Assembly: GCF_048128805.1 (NCBI RefSeq)
Contig: NC_136000.1
Location: 10,689,354-10,753,353, forward strand
DNA length: 64,000 bases
Direction: 5' to 3'
Source of the DNA: Centroberyx gerrardi
Lineage: Eukaryota; Chordata; Actinopteri; Beryciformes; Berycidae
Made by a program: the position numbers and the translations under genes. Below are positions 35,125 through 47,000 of the stretch, one piece after another. Each line of letters begins with the position of its first letter. Position 1 is the first letter of the stretch. A model generated the notes under the pieces. That model saw only the letters and a program-made list of their open reading frames with translations. It was not told where the DNA came from and did no database searches.

Positions 35125-35345
35125 TTCCAATTTTGGTGTTTTATCTTTTTTTCTTTTTTTTTTACTTTAGAACTGAAACTTTACATGGTCCTTTATGCAT
35201 TTATGTGCTTAATTCGTTCCATGACCACAGGATCCAAACCCTATTTTATAGTTTAAAAATACATGGGCATCAATGGGATAATAGTTTTTAGTTTTTATTA
35301 GTTCCTGGAAAGCTTACTTTTTGGAGATTTTCATCTGTCAGCAAC
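35125..35345. repeat. Dispersed repeat, copy 2 of 2
   Basis: It shares the ordered words TTCCAATTTTGGTG, TTAGTTCCTGGAAAG, TTTTTGGAGAT and CTGTCAGCAACAA with 10225-10460, in the same orientation. Confidence 0.6.
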
Positions 35346-37935
35346 AAAATTCACAAAGAGAACAGAGGAACAGAGCTCAGACCGGGGTCATCTTTACCCA
35401 CGACCTCACATACAAGTCTCCATTTCCAGGATGTTGTGCATACTGTAAGTGGACCGAAAGAAAGATCCAAGGACCCCCTACTGGACTGTCATCAAATCTC
35501 ATGAGTCACTGCAAGCTTAAAGTTCACAGCTGTTAATAACCAAAATACTAGGCAGCTGTCCCTGGCACAGCTTTTGCCACTTATCACTACCGGATTAGCC
35601 CAGTATGTGACGCAAGAAAATGCAAAGCCCTGCAAAGTGAAACGGTCAGCGTTTTGCCTTTTGGTCAGACTTTGAGTAAAACATGATGAGTGTTGGTGAC
35701 CTGGAGTGTGGTGCTCAATCATGGCATTGAGACGTATCAGATGACAGATTAATTTCTGTCATAAGTCGCAGCATTTGATGTCAAATTGTCTCCTCTTGTA
35801 AGCTGGCATCACATCAAGGACCAAATAAAGTTATGCAAACTGAAACGCTGCCATGTAAACCTGCCTCCAGCCACTGTATCAAGTGGGATACCAAGTGTGT
35901 GTCCAAAAACGCAACATGTTCTGGAGAAGACAAAGGCAGTGTTTGTAGAAAGGGGTCTTAAGGCAAATATGCGTTCAATGCTTGGTGGTAAGAAATGTGA
36001 GAAAGTGGTCAGAAAAGACCCTATACCTGTTTTAACAGCACACACTCTCTCTCATCTTTATCGTAGGAGAGATGGAAACATGATTGCCTGCAAATCAGAC
36101 AGCTGCAGAAGGGAATAGCCTACGTTTCTCAATGAAACCTGATCACTCAGAGACATTCACATGACTTATATGGCAGGCGTCACATTGTGGGTAGAGTCAT
36201 AGTGGGTACATCCTGGGCAATGAAGCACGCGCATAACTTCTGTTTAGATCATCGTCCGGTCTATGTAACGTTTACGAGTCATATTGCTTATTAAGGTTTA
36301 TAACCCCCCTCTTAGTGTCAGATCTTTTTAAAGCAAATTTCATCATTAAACATGATCTCACTTCGCTTGACTGTGCTGGGAGTCTAATTTGTCGCCCATC
36401 TCGGAGTAATAAATACATTCATGTAATGCATCAGACTTGGTATTTTTGACAGAGCACTCCACCGACAGCCAGGCCTTTCCTCCTCCAATCCCTCCCACCA
36501 GTCCAAACACACACACACACCCCACATACCCAGTCTCACCTTTCCTCTCACCTCTGTCTCCCTATGGTCCCCATTAGCGGCGGAAATGTATACAGTTCCT
36601 GGTATGGAAAACAGAGCCAAGTAAGTGTTTGGCCCTAGAGGGGATCAGTGGAGAAATCGCAGCCTGGAGACAGGGGAGTTTGTAACAGTGCGTATTTACA
36701 GAGGACAGGCTTCATTTAATGAGGTTGTTGCCTTCCAGGTTAAACCTCTTATTGACTGATAGAGCTCACATATGGACCAAATCTGGCCTGCATGGGATTA
36801 AGAAAAGACAGAGAAGGAGAGGGGAAAAGAGGGCAGTGTAACACCTCCATGTCTTTAAGAGCCATTCTTTTCAAACGATAGATGTTGCTCCTTGGTGTTG
36901 CTGTAACACACTATCTAAAAAATAAAGATTTAGAATTCATTGACTGCCTTTGCATTCTGTGTTTATATTCCTCACAGCTCACAAAAGGCTCCACATCAAA
37001 TGCTTCCCTGAAAAAATCTGAACTGATATGGACAAAGATGATCGCCTTTTGTACAAGATTACCTTGATGGGCTACTCAACTAGTTTTTGTTTGTGATGTA
37101 ATGACTTCAGCAACACAATGATGATCAAGAGTCTTTCTTTGTCTTCTCTGAGGATCATTCAACACATACTCAAGTGTAAACACTGGCCGTGTTGGGCAAA
37201 GCGGATGTCAAAATACGAGATTTATAATTTGTGAAAGCACCAAGGACACATCATTTATTTATGCGAGAACACAATTGTTTTCACTACAATCACGATAATG
37301 TACAATGAAAAGCCTCATTGTTTGGTTCCTTTAAGCGGATGGGAATCTTTTTGTTTTCTGTCAATCTTTTTGTTATTTTGCCATAATATGATGAGTCATT
37401 GACGGGACAATGCTTAAGGAGAGTGGTGAGAGAGCGCTGCTTTGACAGTGTTTTAAAGCTGTCTCCAGGGCTAAGACAGACAATGCCTCACTCAATGGGA
37501 GCAGGAAAGAGGTTGACAGACCACTGTGTTTAAAGGGCACTAGGAATTCAACGGCTTATGAAGCTTCGTTGCGGCAACGGGGGGCGGAAGCTTCTTTAAG
37601 GGGAGGGGGAGGTTTAATCTGCAGTGCAAGCCAACACAGGTCTCAGGTGGCCGAGCTCCTTGATCACTGCACCATGAGAACCACCTGAACGGTCAGAGGA
37701 GGGGGGGTGGGCGGGAGATGAGGTATAGGAGGGGAGGTGGGGCCACTATGTTGTGGTAACTCCCTCAGTGACACAGTAACCCTTCATCTACACCCCACTG
37801 CCCTTTTCATTTAACTTCAGATGATTCAAACTCACGGTACCATGCATATTAAACACTGGGCAGATTAATGAAGAATGAGGAATTCAATGTTCAAGTCTCC
37901 ACCTTGATGTTGCAACACATTGCATGCTATATGCT

Positions 37936-38343
37936 CAGTGCAAAAACTGACAAACTTGTGAAGTTATTTTATCTTGTAACCAGACTTATCATGCTTATTT
38001 TAGGGTTATTTTAGTGAAATCATCTGATTGCACTGGCAGATAATTTTACTGGTTTCGACAAATTTGACTTTTTTCAGGATAATGTAACAGTTGTTTCAGG
38101 ACATTTACTTGGTACAAGTGAAATTGTCTTGGAGAATGTTTCTTGTTTCAAGATTTTCTTCATTGTTTTATGTTGATTTCTTGAAAGAAGTCATCTTGGC
38201 GTGTATCAAGTGAAATTTATTGAAGCCAGCAAGATTATCTGCCAGTGCAGTGAGATAATATGACTAAAACTATCATGAAATAAGCTTGATAGCTCTGGAA
38301 ACAAGATAAAATCACTGGGCAGCTTGTTATTTTTTTCCAGTGG
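37936..38343. mobile_element. Fold-back MITE remnant
   Basis: The left arm starts CAGTGCAAAAACTGACAAAC, then ATTTTATCTTGTAACCAGA, ATGCTTATTTTAG, and TTGCACTGGCAGATAAT at 38030. The right arm is its inverted copy, ending AAACAAGATAAAATCACTGG near 38320 and TTTTTTTCCAGTG at about 38342. It is about 400 bp with no open frame. Ends of the form CACTGCAAAAA are common among fish DNA-transposon MITEs. Confidence 0.7.
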
Positions 38344-39639
38344 TACAAAGTATTTCACTGTGCTCTGTGGATTGTCACGATGAACTTAATGTCAAACACA
38401 ACTGCAGTAATATGCTGTAATGTATCGCAGTTGTTGGTTACACGCTCTGTGAGGAAACATTCTCTGTGATCGTGTTACATTCTCTGTAAAGGAGACCTCT
38501 TACACGTGCAAACACGGGTCAAAGAAAGCAGAGGTTGCAACACTGCAAGGAGTGGCCGGTGAGGGTTAGGCCCTGATGTATATCAGGAGGTATAGATCAC
38601 TGTTATGACTGGGGAGTTCAAACCCACTGAACCATGAGAGGGAGAGTAGCTCTGGAGCTGTTTGAGCTCTCAAGGCCGGGCTTTGCTCAAGCTTGGAGGA
38701 GGCTGGAGGGGGGAGTCAAACCCTTGGATGATAAATCACCTGACACGCCAGTGGAAGAGCTCCCACTGCTGCCTTTAGTTACAGAGTACAGTAGGAATGA
38801 CTGAGTGGTGCTTTGTGCATCGGCTTTTGGAGTGCTCCAAATCATATCTGGCAAGAATATCTGGCATTGATTCTTGTTGTGTTGATTCGATGTTATATGA
38901 TACCTTAACAACATTATTATTTTTTGTTTGAACTGTGTTCATGTGGGCCAAAGTGGAATAGTAAGAATCTCCTTTTGAATTATAATACTAATCCCGCCTT
39001 TCTAATGCCCTGTCAAGTCAACACACAAGTTGTATTTTCTCCTTGAATCCATTTCCCTGAGTTATGATGCCAAAATAACATGATTTTCAAGTGAAAATGG
39101 GGCAAAAGCATGGCGCTGCTATCATGTCGTAAATCAGGGTCAAAACACAATATTGAGTGGAGTAAATGATCAACCAAGGTGAGAAAGATCAAAAGACAAA
39201 AGCTACAAGGGAAACAGAGAAAAAAAAACGCTATATATTCATTTAACTTGCCAAAAGATGAGAGAAACGTCTCAAGAAGATGAAAAGGAAGAAAGCTGCA
39301 AAAGAAACCAACAAAATGAGGTACTTGGTATGTTTTGAAATAGACATTATGCATGAGAGGATAGTGGTATGATTGAATTTTTTGTCTGAATTAAATTAAA
39401 AAGAAAAAAACATTTGTTAAATCTGTTGTGGTCAGCATCACAGTCCATCAAATCAGAAGCTCATGCTCATGATTTCTATTGATGTCTTGTGGTAAACCAC
39501 AGTGGACTGCTGCCTAAGGAGACAATCCCTATGTCACATCATTCACATATGGACACGGCTGGAAATCCTTTTTCATACTACTGCTATTAGCGTACAGCTC
39601 AATCTATAATCAATGTCTGCATGAAGACAAAATAAACTT

Positions 39640-39705
39640 ACATTTACATTTTAGTCATGTACCTTAGACTCTTATCCAGAGTGACTTACAGCGATGTGCA
39701 GCATC
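39640..39705. repeat. Interspersed repeat fragment
   Basis: ACATTTACATTTTAGTCAT, then CTCTTATCCAGAGTGACTTA. This ordered pair is widespread in teleost genomes as a retroposon-derived core. No coding sequence. Confidence 0.5.
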
Positions 39706-41178
39706 AGAATACACTTCAGCTCCATAATTGACAACATTGCAACCATAAGAGTCAGGAGTGCAACTGTCTAGCCACAATGCTCAGACAATGAAATGTGAGT
39801 CAGGGAGAAATAAAGCCTATTTTCTTAACTTTTCCTCTATTACTTAGATTTAATACTGGCGAAGAGTAAGAGCCTGATCTTTTCCGGACAATATTACATC
39901 ACATGGCTCAAAATTCATCCTCAGCCATCAGTCCTCATTCTACCAAATTCCCCTGTACCTCCCCTTTCCCCTGACCCCACAGGGTCAATCCTGGCCAAGG
40001 GCCGAGCGAAGAAGTCAAGAATATATCACCGCAGATGTGAGACAATGAGCTGGTTAACATGTGGAACCCATAGGCCCCTAAACGGCACTTGGTTAATGTC
40101 ATTGTCATTTGATCTGTGGAGCAATGACCTCAATATGTGGACAATTAGGGGCGACCGAGGGTATAACTTCCTGCTGCATTTTGTTTCAGACAGACAAGAA
40201 ATAGACAGCATCGTTGGCTCTGTGGTGACAGATGAGTGTTTGTGCCCTTACAACCATTACTGTCGAGTCAGATGAACAAATGTGTGTAGGCAAATTGAGC
40301 CTTTTGCAATCTGAGCACACTCCAAATTCTAGGATTCCACAAAATATGGAGGCCAAAGGGAAAACCGTTAGGCACATGAAGTTACTGAAGCATTATGTGC
40401 AGAGACCTGACTCTGCACATCTGGTGGGGAAACAAGTTAAATACTGAGGGATGTTTCATTCATTAACCATAGCATCTGTGGAGAATTAATGAGTTTGTGG
40501 GTAGCTACGCTAACCCCAAATAAGCTGTCCGGTGCATTCATTTGGCTCATTTTAAAGCATAATAATGTGCCGTAGGTAATAAAAGCTAGTTAGTGGATGG
40601 GTGGGTGAAGCTAAAGTGATAGCTGAAGGGGCATTGGCACCTGTTTGGCATGCAGCACAGGATCCTATCGCTAACTCCCCTGCAGTGGTTGTTACTTTCT
40701 GGCCAAGCTGCAAGTCTGGAACTTGTCATTATTTTCACCTAAAAAGCTAACTGCGACCTCATTGTTGCCCCTATGCCTAACCCCTACCATAAATAAGGCA
40801 TATTTTTGAGATCAGTTTTTGAAGATATGGCATTTTTTTTTTACTTTGTGGCCAGTATATGGGAACCCCTCCCAGAACAGGACTTCTTTAGAAGGATATG
40901 AACTCTGGAAAATATTGGCCTTTGTGTAGTAGGGCATAACATTGTGGAAATAACTGTGGACAATGGAAAAAAAAAATCCTTGGATTATACTCTCACAAAT
41001 TGCACACACATTATACTGTGAGATGTAGTGGTAAAATCAAAAGTGAGTGAACTGTGTGAACTGCCTTAAGGCCACCAACCATCTATGTAACAAAACAACT
41101 CTATTTTCAGAATAGTATTAATTTATGATTTTGTTTTCTATTCTCATGCAGCTTGCATCCATGTCAGTAATATGCCTT

Positions 41179-41276
41179 TTTGTCATAAAGACAGCCTAAA
41201 AAGGGGGTAAACCTCATTTGTCAAATAAAAAGATGACTAAACTGTTCAGGTGGGTTTACCCTCCACTACATCCCTG
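41179..41276. repeat. Second copy of the repeat at the irak4 exon 3 donor
   Basis: CAAATAAAAAGATGACTAA, then GTGGGTTTACCCTCCACTA and CATCCCT. It shows that the sequence around the irak4 exon 3 donor is repetitive rather than unique. Confidence 0.7.
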
Positions 41277-42149
41277 ACTATACTTATGAGTTGAGTTGTG
41301 TAGTGAATTGACAATGAAGAACTGGCTTCAGATCACAGGTCGCAGTGAATATATTGGACCACAACTGGTTTCTCTTTGTCAAATTCAACTCTTTCTGCAC
41401 ATTCTCACTTGGGTCTTGATCATGAAAGAACGCTGACAGTGGTTTAGTGGAATAAATAGCTTCACAGGAGGCTTGGAGAATGAATGAATAACACATCGGG
41501 GAGGCACCAGAGGAGTTACAGTAAAGAGATTTCGCTCAACACAACAATAACTTCATCTCAGGAGCTCTCAGATTCAGACGCGGCTTAGGCAGCTTGACGT
41601 GGACACCGAGCCCACAGCTCATTTGAATTGACTCCATCAATTATTCTTCACATGTAGGAATGCACTGAGAAGATGGGTTGTAAATGAATCTTGTTTTAAT
41701 AGCGAGTCCACTATGTTTCCAGGTGTGCTTTACACTGTTCACTTATGACTTGAATCATATTAAAGTAATACAGGGAGTGTTTTTTTTTCTACATTCAATA
41801 TCTGTAAATTTGGCAATTTCCATGCCAAAAAATTGCAAGTAGGCATTCATTGTTTCCCTGAGAATCTTAATTCTTGGCAGGGTGGGAAAGCCTCAGCATT
41901 TAGATTATGGGACACAAAAACTCCCCATTGAAAGCCATACAGTAGGTAATGACATTCTTTAAGTTTGTTAGAAGCTCTTTAAGGCAACGGGATCTACCCC
42001 ACCTAATTAACGCTAGAGGATATTCTGGGATACATACCTTTAAGTAGAATATATATTATCGAACAATTAAATGAATAAATAAAATGTCCAAAGAAAAGAA
42101 TTTCATTGCAGGTTTGTTATATGTAACTGTGGTCAGGAAAGAACCTCCT

Positions 42150-42240
42150 TCATATCATCAATCGATGACATGACCGATATCTGGTATTCAATAAATGACC
42201 AATATCGCCCCGATATATCAGTCTAACCCCAAAATTGTGG
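42150..42240. repeat. DNA-transposon end fragment
   Basis: GACCGATATCTGG, GACCAATATCGCCCCGATAT and CAGTCTAACCCC resemble the terminal part of fish hAT-like non-autonomous elements, by recollection. No partner end was found. Confidence 0.35.
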
Positions 42241-43408
42241 TTTTAGCTGTATTGTATCCAACTCTTGTTTTTTTCCCTCTGAATGTTCCCTTTAGTGCGT
42301 GAAAGCCACCAACTTCAGAGTGTGTTTTTAAAATGAATAATAGCCATGACTTGGAGAGTCTAGATGTTTTGTGTGAAGTCAAAGAAGAAGAGCTTACAGG
42401 ATCCAAAAGCGTTTCCGGTGAGCCCACCGAATCTAATCACGCACAATACTGTGACATTAGTGGCCAAAGGAGATGAAAAACAAGAGTCCTTTCACACGTC
42501 CATCAAGTGTGTGTTAGACTTTACGTGCCCAAATGATTAACGAGAAGCTGACCACATCATGGCCAAGGAAGTCCACTTCCTCCATTAGGCCCCAGTGAAT
42601 AATGGCTCACAGTCTATGCTCACTAGTCACTACTAACCTTTTTTTTTTTCTATCTGTGCTTTGATAATATTCTCCCACGAGCTATAATTAGGTCTACATA
42701 CTATAGTTGCCAAATGTATAATGTAATATACTTAACCTTATGATAAAGAACTATAATGTTGTGTTTCTTCTCTTACACTAACAGCAATAAAATGATGAGT
42801 TGAACCACGAGATACAGTTTAGGTTCATTTACTGTTAAAGTGCAAATTCAACCACACAGGAGTCACTGTGCTTACAGATCAATTAGCCTATTAAAGGTAT
42901 AATGCCCATTGTATCACTTAACAAAAAGTAGTGCCAAATGCCTATTATAAATACTGAAATAATGTATTCTTTTCCAAATACATAACATAGTAATCATATA
43001 ATAAAGTTTAGAAGGATACTATACACCAATCACAGCAAAACAAGTCTCTATAGGAGTATCACAAGAGTATTATAGGAATAGTATAGTGATAAGAGATACA
43101 AAATACAATTTTGATGAGGGAGCAATAAGCTCACTATTGAGCACCACAGTCCTATAGGAATATTATAGGAATATTACAGTGATACCATAGGAGATACAAA
43201 ATACCATAAAGTACAAGGTCTCTATAAACTCAGTATTGAGTGCCACAGAAACACTAGTCCCTATGTGAATATTATAACAATGTTTGACTGATGTTTCGTT
43301 TCAGGGGTGTAATTGCATATAAACCTTACTCACATTTTCCCATTGGCCTAATTTAAGTTAATCACATATGATGGCAAACCTAAAACCCTGAAGTCATCTT
43401 TTATTTTT

Positions 43409-43411
<3 letters not shown>

Positions 43412-43469
<58 letters not shown>

Positions 43470-43475
43470 TTTTTT
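43412..43475. repeat. (AT)n followed by poly(T)
   Basis: About 20 AT units then a T run of about 24, some 500 bp upstream of the adamts20 start codon. It can extrude as a cruciform and is easily mis-sized in assemblies. Confidence 0.95.
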
Positions 43476-43559
43476 ACAGATTAATTCAGATTGATACCAC
43501 AGATTATTTCCATGGTATCAACCTAGCCTCCCACTGCAGCACACAAGCCTGCCCCACCA

Positions 43560-43973
43560 AATGTGTGGTGGTCGAGGCGCACTCACTATTGGCTCCGGAG
43601 CCTGTAGGGGCGTTGCTTCTGCAGTTGGTGAGCGCTTAGGGTGCAAGGGCTGTTCTATGGATGGAAGGGAAAGCGTACTTGGCACAGATCCCTCCTTTCT
43701 GTATAGACTACAGTTTACATTAGACAGCAATTTTTCCTGGGGGGGAAGGAATGTATCATAAATAGTGCGTGTTTATAGAGGGTAGTGGATGCATGTTTAG
43801 CAATGCGATGAGGCCAGTGCACTTTGCAAGATTTGCGCTGCAGAGAGCCTCAGCAGATCCCACGACCTGTTGCTGACAAGCCGGGAAAAGGAGAGGGGGA
43901 GCCGCTTGGGAGAGAGAGAGAGAGAGGGTACTGCCTTGGAGACGACAGCCTTGGTTTCTTCGCGGAGGAAATC
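43560..43973 (+). promoter_or_regulatory. Putative adamts20 promoter and 5' untranslated region
   Basis: The interval is GC-richer than its surroundings. It has an inverted CCAAT box (ATTGG near 43588), TATA-like ATAAATAG near 43760 and TTTATAGAGG near 43770, and a purine-rich leader to ATG 43974. The transcription start is not determinable; TATA spacing would place it near 43790-43800. Confidence 0.35.
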
Positions 43974-44064
43974 ATGCAGTTTGCAATCTGGCTGGTTGGA
44001 CTCATGTGTCATCTGTCAGCACTTGTCCGGGACTCTTTGGAACACCGATTGCATCCGAAACAAG
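43974..44064 (+). CDS. adamts20: adamts20 coding exon 1 (signal peptide)
   Basis: The exon encodes [20 protein letters not shown] then [10 protein letters not shown]. The start ATG is preceded by gaaatc (A at -3). The donor is CAAG|gtagta, phase 1. Confidence 0.9.
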
Positions 44065-47000
44065 GTAGTATTTTGTTGTGATTTATGAGGATATCACACG
44101 GTTAAGTGATAATGTTGAAACTGCTTTAACGGTAACCTGTGGTGTTTGAGAATGATGTCTAGAGTGCTTCAGGCTGCATTTGAAATTATTACACTGACGC
44201 GTGGATAATATGATACCGCTACCTTTTCCCTGAACGCCTGACTATAACAACTTTCTCTCCCTTTTTTTGTTTTTGTTTAGAAAGCTTCATCAAGCAGCTG
44301 TCATCCTATGAAATCATCACCCCGCTCCGTGTAAATGATTTCGGAGAATCATTTCCCCACAAGTTGCACTACAGAAGGAGACGGAGAAGTTTAAATGATG
44401 ACCTGTCGGGTTTACGGGCTCACTACAGAATTGATGCATTTGGGGAACGCTTTCATCTCAATCTGACCGCAGACTCCGGCTTCATCGCCCCCTCGTACAC
44501 GGTGACACACTTGGGAGCGGAGCACAGCAACGCCACGGACTCCCACTTCCAAGACCCCAGCGATATGCGCCACTGCTTTTTCCGCGGACACGTCAACGCC
44601 AAGACCGAATACACCGCCGTCTTAAGTCTGTGCACTGGCCTTGTGAGTATGACTTTTCACCCTCTCTAAACTTAGATACTTTTATCAGGCGATGCTGACA
44701 GGCATCCAGGCTTCTTCCCATTTCAACGGATTCCATCCATGCATATCCCCCCCATAACCCGCAGCACAAGTGAAGTGCATAGGAGTGTAATAAGAGCAAG
44801 TGTTGCTGGACAAATGTCATTGGCCAATAGGCCTACTGGGAGGGAGAGCAGCCTTGCATCCCAATGCCTGTGGGGTGATGCTGTTGCACAGTGTAGGACT
44901 ACACCTTGGCATTCTGGGCAGCGGGGTGGTGTAGTGGTAAGAGAGCGGGGTTCAAACCCCTGTGACAGCAAGCATCCTCCCTGCTGAAGTGTCTTTGAGC
45001 AAGACACTGAATCCCTACCAGCTCCAGTGTGCTGCTCTGAAGCTGAGCCTGCACTCTATCCATCAATAACGTATCAAATTATAATTCATTATGATTGCAA
45101 GCTACATTAAAGGGCTAAATTGCTGTCCAGTGATTTTGTATCATGCATGTGCTTTTACTTTATCAAGCCCGTTTTTCCTCACATCAGTTCTAATTGCCTC
45201 AAGATCAGTGCAAACCCCATTTGAGATAAGCTTTTGAGTCAACTAATCTCTAAACCTTCGTAAAGCAATAAAGTGTAATAATGCTACAGGTGTTCTCATT
45301 AGTAACTTTGCTTTAGACTTAACAAGAGTATCATTAATACCAGATGTATGCTTTTTGATTGCCATTTATTTATCATTGGGATCTTACAGGGCTGTAATGG
45401 AATTATTGCGTGATAATGACTTTATAGCCCCATTACAGCATAGGAGAATCCTGATGCCCAAGTGATTTTGTTTGCTGAGTCCTGTGTGAGAGAGTGTGAT
45501 AAGTGTTGAAGGGGATGACTTCATGGGTCAGATAAGGTTACTGGTACAGGGGCAGGGGGTTGACCTCAGTCGCGCCAGCCGGATTCTGGTGTGGATTCTA
45601 GTGGGGGTGTTTGGCTGGCCACAGCAACAGAGAGAGAAGGACCATAGCCTTGGAGTCTCCCTCTGTGCGTCGCACAACAACCCCTATCAGTGACATAATC
45701 CTTATTTTAGATATGTGCGCTGTGTACAGTACCAGGATAGCATGTCACAGAATAGGTATCAGCTGCAGTTTTAGGCTGTATATCATCACTGGTACATTCA
45801 CAATGCATTAAGTGATTGTACTCTTGCTGAAAATTGGCACACCGCCCGAAAGAACATAGTGCAATGTAGTTCACTGGTGTTTGATTCCCAGTCTATACAC
45901 TCAAGGAGCTTTTGATAAGAGTGTCCACTAATTGAAATATGTTATGTTTCTTTCATATTTGTATAGCCATTTAAGATGTGAGTTATGCTGGAATTATCAG
46001 GGTAATAAGCCCTTAATTGCCCCTCTTCCCAACTTTGATGTATGACTCACTTATCCAAACATGTTTGCATCCTTTTTCAAGCAATCTTTGTTGGTTATCC
46101 GCATCATCACTCATTGAGAATGACAGGACAATGGAGACAGCACCAGAGGCTATTGGGTCATAAATGTGTCCGTCTCTGATCACTGGGGCTTAATGGCCAG
46201 GCACATTTTGTTGGGATGAGGTCATTAAGGAATGATTAAGCCCTAAAACAAAAGGGTCATTCTAGAAAATGCAGGTTCCCCCTCATCCAGTGTTGCCCAA
46301 AGCCGTCCTCAGGGGGTAAACGGGGGGGTGGGGTTGAGGGGCTTTTGGCCTTTTCAAAGTGAGCTGTGACAGACAGAAAAGAGGAGAAAATGCTGTGAAG
46401 AGGACACAACTGCCAATGAAGGTTGTGAGGAACTTCTCGATTACTCACACCGTGGGAAATGTTGCTTCCCAAAGGAGCTTGCTCTCTCAGTCCACTCACA
46501 TAATAGAAGTGCATGCAGAGTCAACCATGTCCTGAGAAGCAGGGTTATTTCTTCATTCCAGTGCCAAGTGATGTACATCTGTGTAAAGATCAGAGTCATG
46601 ACACCTTTATGCCCTATTTAACTTAAGAGATTGACTGCTACTGTATGTCACATCGGATGACTCAGCAGCTGCAGGACTTGAGAGTGTCTTTGTGGGCTTT
46701 GATACAATAGATGTGTGCCAACAGTCCTTCCATCCATGTCATGAGTCTGACCTTGCTTAGAATCAGAGTCCCCCAATTGTAAGGTCCAGTTCAGCACCCA
46801 CTGCTGAACAGCAACCATTGTGTCTGTCCAAACTTTTGCCAGATTTGCTGCTGGGCTAATGCTGGGAAACCCCGAAACTCTGGCCCCTCCATTGACTAGA
46901 CAGAGCATTTGTCTGTTCAACCTTGTGTGAACACCACATGAGAACTCTCAACCATAAACATTAAAGTTGCTTCACCATAGATAGTGATTTACCAGACACA

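Larger units (their letters stand above)
33730..37930. other. Intergenic, no gene recognised
   Basis: No frame here carries a recognisable domain; a 110-codon plus-strand frame at 35786-36118 has no matching splice signals or family features. The (CTT)n tract and a dispersed repeat copy at 35125-35345 are the only elements. The stretch 37560-37760 is G-rich. Confidence 0.5.
38345..43400. other. Intergenic upstream of adamts20, no gene recognised
   Basis: AT-rich sequence with many stops. It holds an interspersed fragment at 39640-39705 (TTATCCAGAGTGACTTACA, a motif common in fish repeats), the second copy of the irak4-donor repeat at 41179-41276, and a transposon end near 42150-42240. Upstream regulatory elements of adamts20 are expected here but cannot be identified by eye. 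Confidence 0.5.
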
